Source: Hominenteromicrobium gallistercoris (GTDB lineage Bacteria > Bacillota > Clostridia > Oscillospirales > Acutalibacteraceae). Taken from it: a stretch of DNA of 21,131 bases. Under the pieces are notes generated by a model. That model ran no database searches. It saw nothing but the letters and a program-made list of their open reading frames with translations, and was not told the DNA's origin. Both the position numbers and the translations under genes were made by a program. Shown here piece after piece: positions 1-6,476 of the stretch (position 1 is the stretch's first letter; every line of letters starts with the position of its first letter). The stretch is from assembly GCA_019119145.1 (NCBI GenBank), contig DWXR01000036.1, positions 1 to 21,131 on the forward strand, in the 5' to 3' direction.

Positions 1-67
1 ATATCCCCGATCCTCGTCAGCATGCCATCGCCCCCGTTCAAAATGTTGAATCAGGCTATTTTATGCG
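1..67. other. Left-edge flank, no gene identified
   Basis: These bases lie upstream of the first terminator-like hairpin and could be the 3' end of an upstream gene cut by the window edge. One plus-strand frame ends with TGA at 47-49, but the roughly 15 codons visible are too few to identify a product. In Bacillus the gene before sigG is sigE. That is a guess here and the visible residues do not resemble the SigE C terminus. Confidence 0.25.
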
Positions 68-71
68 CGGC

Positions 72-99
72 GCATGCGCTTTATGCGCATGCCGTTTTT
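72..99 (+). terminator. Intrinsic terminator of the upstream, off-window gene
   Basis: An 8-bp perfect GC-rich stem (72-79 with 85-92) closes a 5-nt loop and is followed by a run of five T at 95-99. This is the normal form of a rho-independent terminator reading rightward. It would insulate sigG from the upstream gene. Confidence 0.55.
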
Positions 100-109
100 C
101 CCTCTGCAG

Positions 110-139
110 GATTAAGCCGCCTTTTTTCTGCGCATACTA
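110..139 (+). promoter_or_regulatory. Possible sigma-F/sigma-G promoter of sigG
   Basis: GATTA at 110-114 and GCGCATACTA at 130-139, 15 nt apart, resemble the forespore consensus (GYWTA, then GGNNANAHTR). The CATACTA core at 133-139 is the clearest part. In Bacillus sigG is transcribed by sigma-F and then by sigma-G itself, so this is the expected class of promoter. The -35 has one mismatch and the spacing is slightly short, hence only moderate confidence. Confidence 0.4.
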
Positions 140-174
140 CCTGCGGACAAATTTTTTGTTCGGAGGTTGATTTT

Positions 175-954
175 ATGTACGCTTATGCCCAGAGCAAGGT
201 CGAGATCTGCGGCGTGAACACCGCGAAGCTGCAGACGCTCCGGAACGACGAGATGCGCGAGCTGCTGGACCGCAGCCGGCACGGCGACAAGGCCGCGCGC
301 GACAAGCTGATTTACGGCAATCTCCGGCTGGTGCTCAGCGTCATTCAGCGCTTTACAAGCCGCGGCGAAAACCCGGACGACCTCTTTCAGGTCGGCTGCA
401 TCGGGCTGATCAAGGCCATCGACAATTTCGACCCGAGCCACGAGGTCATGTTTTCGACCTACGGCGTGCCGATGATCTCGGGCGAGGTGAAGCGCTTCCT
501 GCGCGACAACAACGCCGTGCGCGTCAGCCGCTCCATGCGCGATACCGCCTACCGCGCGATGCAGGCGAAGGAACGGATCACGAACGAAAAGGGGCGCGAG
601 CCGAACATCACCGAGATCGCGGAGGCGCTCGGCCTGCCGCCCGAGGACGTCGTGATCGCGCTGGAGTCGATCGTCGAGCCCGTTTCGCTCTACGAGCCGG
701 TCTTTTCCGACGGCGGCGACACGATCTACATCATGGACCAGATCAAGGGCGGCACGACGGACGGCGACTGGCTCGAGGAGATCGCGATCAAGGAGGCGAT
801 CCACGAGCTGAGCCCGCGCGAGAAAAAGATCCTCTCAATGCGGTTCATCGACGGCAAAACGCAGACCGAGGTCGCCGAGGAGATCGGCATCTCGCAGGCG
901 CAGGTCTCGCGCCTCGAAAAGGGCGCGATGAGCAAAATCAAGGCGGAGCTGTAA
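175..954 (+). CDS. sigG: RNA polymerase sporulation sigma factor SigG
   Basis: Late forespore-specific sigma-70 family factor that directs RNA polymerase to genes for spore maturation and germination. The 259-residue protein matches the family length (260 in B. subtilis). The near-invariant N-terminal KVEICGVNTAKL is characteristic of SigG, and this region is known to be targeted by the anti-sigma factor Gin/CsfB. Region 2 carries NLRLVLSVIQRF and DDLFQVGCIGLIKAIDNF, and RDNNAVRVSRSMRD follows. The region 4 helix-turn-helix is TQTEVAEEIGISQAQVSRLEK near the C terminus. The ATG at 175 is chosen because TCGGAGG lies about 10 nt upstream and the protein then aligns end to end with SigG; an upstream in-frame ATG at 22 would add 51 non-homologous residues. 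Its presence shows the organism belongs to an endospore-forming lineage. Identification is very secure. Confidence 0.96.
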   Translation: MYAYAQSKVEICGVNTAKLQTLRNDEMRELLDRSRHGDKAARDKLIYGNLRLVLSVIQRFTSRGENPDDLFQVGCIGLIKAIDNFDPSHEVMFSTYGVPMISGEVKRFLRDNNAVRVSRSMRDTAYRAMQAKERITNEKGREPNITEIAEALGLPPEDVVIALESIVEPVSLYEPVFSDGGDTIYIMDQIKGGTTDGDWLEEIAIKEAIHELSPREKKILSMRFIDGKTQTEVAEEIGISQAQVSRLEKGAMSKIKAEL

Positions 955-1004
955 GCTTTCTGCCCGCCGTTTGCGGGCCGCGCAAAAAAATTTGCACCCT
1001 CCCA

Positions 1005-1033
1005 TTGACAAACCTGCTTTATTGTGCTATAGT
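1005..1033 (+). promoter_or_regulatory. Sigma-A promoter of the amt-PII gene
   Basis: A perfect -35 TTGACA (1005-1010) and a near-perfect -10 TATAGT (1028-1033) are separated by exactly 17 nt. The expected start point is about 1040, which places +1 at the base of the long hairpin at 1041-1081. This is the strongest promoter match in the window. Confidence 0.85.
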
Positions 1034-1040
1034 GGGTGCC

Positions 1041-1090
1041 AGAAGGACAAGGACGTTCCCGGGTGACGTCCTTGTCCTTCTTTTTATTTT
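1041..1090 (+). promoter_or_regulatory. Terminator-like hairpin at the 5' end of the amt transcript
   Basis: A perfect 15-bp inverted repeat (1041-1055 with 1067-1081), extendable by one T-A pair, closes a loop of about 10 nt and is followed by TTTTATTTTT. By shape this is an intrinsic terminator. However, it lies downstream of the amt promoter and begins at the predicted +1, so every amt transcript must pass it. It could act as an attenuator, a 5' stabilising stem, or a terminator for sigG readthrough. The AGGAGG ribosome site of amt follows about 10 nt after the T-rich run. Confidence 0.7.
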
Positions 1091-1114
1091 TCCACAAAGA
1101 GGAGGTCGTGTTGC

Positions 1115-2839
1115 ATGGATTTTTCCATTGTTGACACCTTATGGGTATTTCTGTCCGCCATCCTGGTCTTTTTCATGAACCTAGGCTTCGCAAGCGTGGA
1201 GGCCGGCTTTGCCAGAGCGAAGAATACCGTCAATATTCTTTCCAAAAACTTCATTGTTTTTGCCGTTTCCTCGCTGGGCTTTCTGCTGCTCGGCTGGGGC
1301 ATCATGTTCGGCGGGGACAACCCGTTCATCGGCACGGAGCACCTGTTTATTCTCGGCGGCGCCGACAATTCGTTCTACGATGACACGCTCACGTCTTCGG
1401 TCCCGTTCTGGGGCAAGTTCTTCTTCCAGCTCGTCTTCTGCGGCACGGCGGCCACGATCGTTTCCGGCGCCGTTGCGGAGCGCGTGAAGTACGTTTCGTT
1501 CATCATCTTCTCGTTTGTCCTCACCCTCGTGATCTACCCGATTGTCGGCCACTGGGTATGGGGCGGCGGCTGGCTCGCCGACCTCGGCTTCATGGACTTT
1601 GCCGGCGACACCGTCGTGCACTCCGTGGGCGGCTGGGCGGCCCTCGCGGGCGCATGGATCCTCGGCCCGCGCATCGGGAAATACGGCAAGGACGGCAAGC
1701 CCAAGGCGATCCCCGGCCACAACATGTCGCTGGCCGTCATCGGCCTGTTCGTCCTGTGGCTCGGCTGGTTCGGCTTCAACCCCGGCTCCACAATGAGCTT
1801 TGAGAACCCGTCCGACGTCATGTATATTCTGATGACGACGAACACCTCGGCCATCGCCGCGGTGCTCACCTCGACGGTGACCTCGTGGATCGCGATGGGC
1901 AAGCCGGATCTCGGCATGACCGTCAACGGCTGCCTCGCCGGCCTTGTGGCCATCACGGGCGGCTGCGCCTACGTTTCCATCGAGGCTTCGCTCCTCATCG
2001 GCGCGCTCGCGGGCGTTCTGGTCGTGTTCGCGGTCATGTTCTTCGACCGGATCCGGATCGATGATCCCGTCGGCGCGACCTCCGTACATCTCGGCTGCGG
2101 CGTGTTCGGCACGATCTGCGTCGGACTCTTCGCCGAGGAGGGCGTCACCACGCTCTCGACGACAAACGGCCTGTTCTACGGCGGCGGCCTGCAGCTCCTG
2201 TGCGTGCAGCTGCTCGGCATCGTCGCGGTCGGCGCATTCGTGTTCGTGACGACCGGGCTGGTCTGGCTCCTCCTCAAGAAGACGGTCGGCATCCGCGTTT
2301 CTGCGGAAGAAGAAATTCAGGGCCTCGATATCGGCGAGCACGGCAACGTCGCCTATCCCGATTTCGCGCCCGTCACCGAGATCTCCTCGGCCGATGCGCA
2401 GCTGCCTGCGGCGGCCGCACCGGCAGCAGCATCTGTGCCGCGCGATGAGGCCGTGAAGGTCGTCCACCACGAGCAGCCCGGCGCGAAGATCACCAAGGTC
2501 ACGATCCTCGCGAACCAGACAAAGTTCAGCGAGCTTCAGGACGCGCTGGAGCGCCTCGGCATCACGGGCATCACGGTGACGAACGTCTTCGGCTACGGCG
2601 CGCAGAAGGGCCACACGGTCTTCTTCCGCGGCAACCCCGTCAGCTCGCGCCTGCTCCCGAAGATCAAGATCGACATCGTCATCTGCAAGATCCCCGTTGA
2701 GACGCTGATCCGCACGGTGCAGGACACGCTCTACACCGGCAGCTACGGGGACGGAAAGATCTTCATCTACGACGTGGAGGACGTCGTGAAGATCCGCACC
2801 GGCGAAAGAGGCTACGACGCACTGCAGGATGAGGAATAA
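1115..2839 (+). CDS. amt: Ammonium transporter Amt with fused C-terminal PII (GlnB-type) domain
   Basis: Ammonium channel of the Amt/Rh family carrying its own nitrogen-status regulator. Residues 1-410 are the multi-pass Amt core: the pore aspartate and first twin histidine are in DFAGDTVVHSVGGW, the second histidine is in GATSVHLGCGVFG, and the gate region shows FCGTAATIVSG and GWFGFNPGS. An Ala/Pro-rich linker (about 425-456) leads to a PII domain (458-568) with QKGHT, RTVQDTLYTGSYGDGKIF and RIRTGE-like KIRTGERG. Compared with E. coli GlnB, Gln39 (here 497), Arg47 (505) and Lys58 (516) are kept, but uridylylation Tyr51 is Val509 and Arg38 is Ala496. The ATG follows AGGAGG by 7-8 nt. Separate AmtB and GlnK are the usual arrangement; fused forms are known from clostridia. 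The domain probably gates the pore in cis in response to ADP/ATP and 2-oxoglutarate; this is inference. Confidence 0.93.
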   Translation: MDFSIVDTLWVFLSAILVFFMNLGFASVEAGFARAKNTVNILSKNFIVFAVSSLGFLLLGWGIMFGGDNPFIGTEHLFILGGADNSFYDDTLTSSVPFWGKFFFQLVFCGTAATIVSGAVAERVKYVSFIIFSFVLTLVIYPIVGHWVWGGGWLADLGFMDFAGDTVVHSVGGWAALAGAWILGPRIGKYGKDGKPKAIPGHNMSLAVIGLFVLWLGWFGFNPGSTMSFENPSDVMYILMTTNTSAIAAVLTSTVTSWIAMGKPDLGMTVNGCLAGLVAITGGCAYVSIEASLLIGALAGVLVVFAVMFFDRIRIDDPVGATSVHLGCGVFGTICVGLFAEEGVTTLSTTNGLFYGGGLQLLCVQLLGIVAVGAFVFVTTGLVWLLLKKTVGIRVSAEEEIQGLDIGEHGNVAYPDFAPVTEISSADAQLPAAAAPAAASVPRDEAVKVVHHEQPGAKITKVTILANQTKFSELQDALERLGITGITVTNVFGYGAQKGHTVFFRGNPVSSRLLPKIKIDIVICKIPVETLIRTVQDTLYTGSYGDGKIFIYDVEDVVKIRTGERGYDALQDEE

Positions 2840-2866
2840 AAGCATATTCCCTGCGCATGCGGTTTC

Positions 2867-2885
2867 CCGGGGCATCTGGCCCCGG
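2867..2885. repeat. Short GC-rich inverted repeat after amt
   Basis: A 7-bp perfect stem (2867-2873 with 2879-2885) closes a 5-nt loop in the 3' untranslated region of amt. No T-tract follows, so it is probably not the terminator itself. It may stabilise the mRNA end. Confidence 0.35.
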
Positions 2886-2911
2886 AAGGGATAAAAAATG
2901 AATCGATAGAT

Positions 2912-2961
2912 ACAGGGTGCGCGGCACAGATGGAAAGACTGTGCCGCGCACCCTGTTTTTG
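2912..2961 (+). terminator. Strong intrinsic terminator of amt
   Basis: A perfect 18-bp stem (2912-2929 with 2939-2956) closes a 9-nt loop and is followed by a run of T. It sits between the convergent amt and SRPBCC genes. In the minus direction the T-rich stretch begins only about 15 nt beyond the stem, so it may work less well for the minus-strand operon, for which no other terminator is visible. Confidence 0.85.
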
Positions 2962-3000
2962 TCCGTTTTTTCGGTTGGCGACCGGCACGGTGTCGGAAGC

Positions 3001-3399
3001 TCAGCAGCTTGCGAGCGCCCGCCGCAGATCACGCAGATAGACGTTCTGCTGCCGCCTGAGATAGAAGCCGGCGAGCGGCTTCATCCACAGCTTCTTCACC
3101 GATACGTTTTCCTCAAAAACGATGCGGGTGCCGCTGTCTCGCGCCTCGAAAAGCCCCGTCCACGTGCCGGACAGGCTGTCGTTTTCGAGCCGGAACACCC
3201 AGCGGCTGCACGGCACGGCTTCCGTGACCGTGAACCGCGTCGCATACCCGCTTTTCGTGTACTCGGTAAAGCTGCCGTTGCCGTGCGTCTCGATGCGGTC
3301 CAGATCGCTGCGCCAGTCGCAGCGCGTGCAGTCGGTCACGATGCGCCACACGGTTTCCGCCGGATACGGCAGCAGCGCCTCAATTCTGGCGACCGCCAT
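3001..3399 (-). CDS. SRPBCC/START-like small protein
   Basis: A 132-residue protein of the SRPBCC (polyketide cyclase/START) fold type. It opens with RIEALLPYPAETVWRIVTD, the typical first strand and helix in which 'ap.e.VW..l.D' precedes the cavity. It ends with an amphipathic helix containing LAGFYLRRQQNVYLRDL, the usual C-terminal helix. The central part (FTEYTKSGYATRFTVTEAVP, SGTWTGLFEARDSGTRIVFEE) fits the curved beta sheet. Such proteins bind hydrophobic ligands, but nothing here tells which. The start codon lies inside the end of the alanyl-tRNA editing gene, in another frame, with GGAGGTGAT just upstream, so the two are probably translationally coupled. Family call is fairly sure; function is unknown. 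Confidence 0.75.
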   Translation of the reverse strand: MAVARIEALLPYPAETVWRIVTDCTRCDWRSDLDRIETHGNGSFTEYTKSGYATRFTVTEAVPCSRWVFRLENDSLSGTWTGLFEARDSGTRIVFEENVSVKKLWMKPLAGFYLRRQQNVYLRDLRRALASC

Positions 3400-4591
3400 C
3401 GGCCATCACCTCCCGGATCTCCCGCAGGAGCGCGGACGGCTCGCCCGCATACGAAAGCCTGCCCTGCGCGGCCTTTTCGCTGCCGCCGCCCCGCGCGCCG
3501 AACGCTTCGCGCAGCTTCTTCGCGGCCGTGCGGCAGTCCAGCGGGCAGTTCGCGCCGGCCATGCAGACGTACCCGAAACCGCCGTCCTCCGCGCTGAGCA
3601 GAACGGCAAAGACGTCGTCGGCCCGGCACAGCCGCTCCGCTGCGGCGCGGCACACCTCCGCCCCGGCGGGCAGCACGGCGGCTATGAGGCGGAAGCCCGC
3701 GCAGGCCGTACTCTCCGCCGCGAGCTTTTCCGCATACAGCGCGGCGAGCTGCGCGTTCTGCTGCCGCAGCGCCGCCTGCAGAGCGGAAAGCTGCGCTTCC
3801 TTCCGGCACACCGCGTCGAACACGGCGTCGGGCTTTGCGGAAAGCTGCGCGGCCGTGCGGCGCAGCTCACGGTTCTCCTGCGCAAAATGGCGGAGCGCCA
3901 GCGCGCCGCAGACAAACGTGATGCGGCAGCCCTGCTTGTAGCGCGCGTGCTCGAGCACCTTGATGAGCCCGACCGGCGCGGTGTGCGTGAAGTGCGTGCC
4001 GCAGCAGGTGCACATCTCCCCGCCCTCGATTTCCACAATGCGCACGTCGCCCGTGAGCGTTTCGTTTTTCTTGCGCAGCGGCAGGCCGTCCAGCGCGGAC
4101 GCGTCGACCGTAAAGATGCGCACCGCCCGGTCCGACCAGACGAGCTCGTTCGCATACGCTTCGCCCGCGGCGATCTCGTCCTCGGTCAGCATGCGGTCGA
4201 GGTCGATCGTGACCAGCGTCTCCGACATGTGAAACCCGATGTTTTCCGCGCCGAACAGCTTCCGGTAGGCAAACGAGAGCAGGTGCTCGCCGGTATGCTG
4301 CTGCGTGTGCAGGCGGCGCACGGCGCCGTCCGCCTCGATCCGCACGGTGCTGCCCGGCGCGAACGGCTTTTCCACCGTGTGCAGCACGGTGCCGTTCTCC
4401 TCCCGGCAGTGCAGAATGCGCGCGCCGTCCATCGTGCCGACGTCGCTGCGCTGGCCGCCGCCCTCCGGGAAAAGCGGCGTGCGGTCGGTCTCCACGTCGA
4501 AGCCGCCGTCCCGCCGCGGCGTGCAGGCCGTGACCGCCGCCGTGCAGGCCAGCACGTCCATGTGCTCGAGATACAGTTTTTTACAGCCCAT
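3380..4591 (-). CDS. Alanyl-tRNA editing protein, long AlaX type with DHHA1 domain
   Basis: Free-standing trans-editing enzyme that hydrolyses mischarged tRNA(Ala) (Ser- or Gly-tRNA), resembling the editing half of alanyl-tRNA synthetase. The 403-residue protein has PEGGGQRSDVGT near residue 42, the zinc motif HTGEH (99-103), the second zinc motif CCGTH, a coiled-coil-like Ala/Gln/Leu segment in the middle, and a C-terminal DHHA1-like region ending in GARGGGSEKAAQGRL (the RNA-binding glycine-rich loop). The synthetase catalytic core is absent, so it is not alaS. The ATG at 4591 is preferred because AGGAGG lies about 9 nt upstream; an in-frame start 31 codons earlier lies inside the upstream terminator hairpin. 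It is followed, with a 20-nt overlap, by the SRPBCC gene. Confidence 0.88.
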   Translation of the reverse strand: MGCKKLYLEHMDVLACTAAVTACTPRRDGGFDVETDRTPLFPEGGGQRSDVGTMDGARILHCREENGTVLHTVEKPFAPGSTVRIEADGAVRRLHTQQHTGEHLLSFAYRKLFGAENIGFHMSETLVTIDLDRMLTEDEIAAGEAYANELVWSDRAVRIFTVDASALDGLPLRKKNETLTGDVRIVEIEGGEMCTCCGTHFTHTAPVGLIKVLEHARYKQGCRITFVCGALALRHFAQENRELRRTAAQLSAKPDAVFDAVCRKEAQLSALQAALRQQNAQLAALYAEKLAAESTACAGFRLIAAVLPAGAEVCRAAAERLCRADDVFAVLLSAEDGGFGYVCMAGANCPLDCRTAAKKLREAFGARGGGSEKAAQGRLSYAGEPSALLREIREVMADGGRQN

Positions 4592-4659
4592 TTTCAAATC
4601 CTCCTGCGCTGCCGCGCGATAGCGCCATTTCCGGCCCGCCCGAAAAGCGCGCCCTGCCA

Positions 4660-4687
4660 AAAATGCGCAGGTTCCCCTGCGCATTTT
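4660..4687 (-). terminator. Intrinsic terminator after the SEC-C gene
   Basis: A perfect 12-bp stem (4660-4671 with 4676-4687) closes a 4-nt loop. The T-tract reading leftward is five T. It begins 13 nt after the stop of the SEC-C gene and lies before the AlaX-type gene. No strong promoter is visible in 4592-4659, so the downstream gene may depend on partial readthrough. Confidence 0.75.
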
Positions 4688-4699
4688 CCTTCGCCCGGC

Positions 4700-5191
4700 T
4701 CAGCGGCCGCAGCACTTCTTGTATTTTTTGCCGCTCCCGCAGGGGCACGGATCGTTGCGGCCGATCTTCGGCCCCTTGACGATCGTCGTCGAAGACTTCT
4801 GTGCCTTGTACAGCTCGCGGCGCTTCTCCTCGGTGAGGATCGGCTCCCACTCGGGCAGCGTGTACAGCCACTCGGCCTTCGCGGCCACCATGTTGTAGTA
4901 GAGCTTTTCGGGATCGTAATCGAGCGAGACCTCGGTCTCCGCCGTCAGGCTCTCGAGGTCGAGCGCCGTTTTGAGGCTCTCGTTGATGCCGTCGAGGAAG
5001 CCGGTCATCTCGACGATGTCAACGCCGAAGCGCTCGGCGAGCGCCTGCACCGTGCCGGAGATCGGCTCGCTCTTCAGGAGCTCCGCGTAAAAATCCTTTT
5101 CACGGAGGAAATAGCCCGCCCAGAATTTCTGCGCGTCGGGCTGCGCAGATTTTTGATCGGCAAAGTCCTGCCAGTCTTTAAAAAGTGCCAT
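4700..5191 (-). CDS. SEC-C motif protein
   Basis: A 163-residue cytoplasmic protein ending in a SEC-C zinc-binding motif, NDPCPCGSGKKYKKCCGR, the same CxCxSGxxxKxCC element found at the C terminus of SecA. There it binds zinc and helps contact SecB or ribosomes. The N-terminal 130 residues are mostly helical and acidic (for example MALFKDWQDFADQKS, FGVDIVEMTGFLDGINESL) and match no catalytic family that I recognise. It is not SecA, since there is no ATPase. The ATG at 5191 is preceded by AAGGATG. A good promoter and a terminator flank it, so it is probably transcribed mainly alone. Likely role: protein- or ribosome-associated quality factor; this is inference from the motif only. Confidence 0.8.
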   Translation of the reverse strand: MALFKDWQDFADQKSAQPDAQKFWAGYFLREKDFYAELLKSEPISGTVQALAERFGVDIVEMTGFLDGINESLKTALDLESLTAETEVSLDYDPEKLYYNMVAAKAEWLYTLPEWEPILTEEKRRELYKAQKSSTTIVKGPKIGRNDPCPCGSGKKYKKCCGR

Positions 5192-5234
5192 GATGCTTCA
5201 TCCTTTTCGTAAAACAATCTTTGAGCTGTATCCG

Positions 5235-5263
5235 ATTATACAGGAACCCGCGCCGCTTTTCAA
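5235..5263 (-). promoter_or_regulatory. Sigma-A promoter of the SEC-C gene
   Basis: Reading leftward, -35 TTGAAA (plus 5258-5263) and a perfect -10 TATAAT (plus 5235-5240) are 17 nt apart. The expected start point is near 5228, about 37 nt before the ATG. Confidence 0.75.
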
Positions 5264-5282
5264 GCAAAACCGCGAATTTGCA

Positions 5283-5311
5283 TTGAAAAAAGCAGAGATT
5301 CATGCTATTCT
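5283..5311 (+). promoter_or_regulatory. Sigma-A promoter of the 5442-9014 gene cluster
   Basis: TTGAAA (5283-5288) and TATTCT (5306-5311) are 17 nt apart, with expected start near 5318. It is divergent from the SEC-C promoter: the two -35 elements lie about 20 nt apart, so the pair could share regulation. A GC-rich leader of about 120 nt follows before the ATG at 5442; I see no recognisable riboswitch in it. Confidence 0.5.
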
Positions 5312-5441
5312 AATAGGGATAAATCGGAAGCGCCGGGCGGCGTGCAGGCCTGCGGGAAACCGCGCCAAACGCCGACGGCCCTCCCCCACAGGCCGCGGCG
5401 CGCAGCCCGGCCGGATCATGCGATAAAGGAACGGTGCGCAT

Positions 5442-6443
5442 ATGATGAATCCTGAACGCGAAACGACGGCGGCGCCCGCGCCGTCCGACAACAACGCTGA
5501 AAACACAGCGAACAGCACAAACGAACTGAACGAAAAGCGCGTTTTCTCCGATACGCCCCTGAAGCCCTCGGAGCAGCCCGCCCCTGCGCCGGCGCCCGAG
5601 CCGGAGGCGAAAACCATCGCCTTCGACCGGCCCGCCGTGCTCGACGAAGCTTTCGCCGCACGGAAAGCTGCGCAGCCGCCCGCTCCGCCGGCAGCCGCGC
5701 CGCGCCCGGCTGCGCCCGCCGCCCCCGTGCGCCGTGCGGCCAGACAGCGGACGTCGTCCGGACGGCTCTACAGCGGCGAAACGCCGAAGGAGGCCGCAAG
5801 GCGGATCATCCGCGAATTCTGCGTGCTGCTCGTCTTTGTGCTGCTTGTCTGCGGCGGCTTCTGGGCCAAGGATCTCGCGCTCAATTTCTTCACGGACGAC
5901 TCCTATGCGACGATCTACCAGAGCACCCAGTACGCCGACCCGGTCGCCTGCACCGGCGTTTCGTTCACCGACGCCACGGGCGGCGACGGCTACGCCGCGG
6001 CGCAGGTCGTCTGCGCAAGGCTCGGCGCACCGATCGCGGAGGACGCGTTTGCGGAAACCGGGGAGACGCCGTTTCCCTCCGAGGTCGCGGCCTGCATGGA
6101 GACGGCGCTTTCCGCCGAGCGCGTCCAGCTGCGCACCGGGCTTTCGAACCGCGACCTGCTCGTGCGCATCTATGAGAGCCTGCAGGCGGGCCGCCCGGTC
6201 ATCGTACTGCTCGCGGGCGAGGACGGCGGCGAAACGCAGCTGCAGTACGCGCTGGTGACGGCGCTTTCCGCCGAGGCCGATACCGTTTCCATCCTGCGCC
6301 CGGGCAGCGGTGAAGAGACCTGCTCGATCGAGGAATTTCTCGCCGCCACGCGCTTTGAGACGTACGACGACATGCCGTTCACCGTGAAGCTCGGCCTCAC
6401 GTTCGGCTCCTGGTCGCGCAACACGGCGATCTTCGCGGAGTAA
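5442..6443 (+). CDS. Single-pass membrane protein with degenerate papain/C39-like extracellular domain
   Basis: A 333-residue protein of unknown function. Residues 1-120 are disordered and rich in Ala, Pro and Glu (many AP and PAP steps), with a basic patch near VRRAARQRTSSGR. One membrane segment follows (about 126-142, FCVLLVFVLLVCGGFWA), predicting cytoplasmic N terminus and external C terminus. The external part has the order of landmarks seen in C39_2-type cysteine peptidase domains: an N-terminal helix after GGDGYAAAQVVCARLG, LQAGRPVIVLLA, LQYALVTAL, then SILRPGSGEETCSIEEFL. At the expected catalytic Cys there is Asp182, and at the expected catalytic His there is Gln268. It would then be a binding or scaffold domain rather than a peptidase. 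The fold call is my pattern reading and needs structure prediction. AAAGGA lies 11 nt before the ATG. It is the first gene of the cluster leading to the CCA enzyme. Confidence 0.7.
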   Translation: MMNPERETTAAPAPSDNNAENTANSTNELNEKRVFSDTPLKPSEQPAPAPAPEPEAKTIAFDRPAVLDEAFAARKAAQPPAPPAAAPRPAAPAAPVRRAARQRTSSGRLYSGETPKEAARRIIREFCVLLVFVLLVCGGFWAKDLALNFFTDDSYATIYQSTQYADPVACTGVSFTDATGGDGYAAAQVVCARLGAPIAEDAFAETGETPFPSEVAACMETALSAERVQLRTGLSNRDLLVRIYESLQAGRPVIVLLAGEDGGETQLQYALVTALSAEADTVSILRPGSGEETCSIEEFLAATRFETYDDMPFTVKLGLTFGSWSRNTAIFAE

Positions 6444-6476
6444 AGCTCCGCCAGCTTTCAGAAACGATGTGATCCC

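Noticed and set aside
112..804. Long minus-strand open frames opposite sigG, amt, alaX-type, pheT and others
   Set aside because: GC-rich DNA yields long antisense frames. Their translations are low-complexity Arg/Ala/Asp-rich, without domains, ribosome sites or promoters, and the opposite strand holds recognised genes.
962..978. GCCCGC/GCGGGC hairpin after sigG as its terminator
   Set aside because: The stem is only 6 bp and is followed by A-rich rather than T-rich sequence, so it would not terminate rightward transcription by the intrinsic mechanism. It may only slow the polymerase.
3380..4591. Truncated alanyl-tRNA synthetase gene (alaS fragment)
   Set aside because: The protein has its own start with ribosome site and the complete domain set of long AlaX-type editing proteins, which naturally lack the synthetase core.
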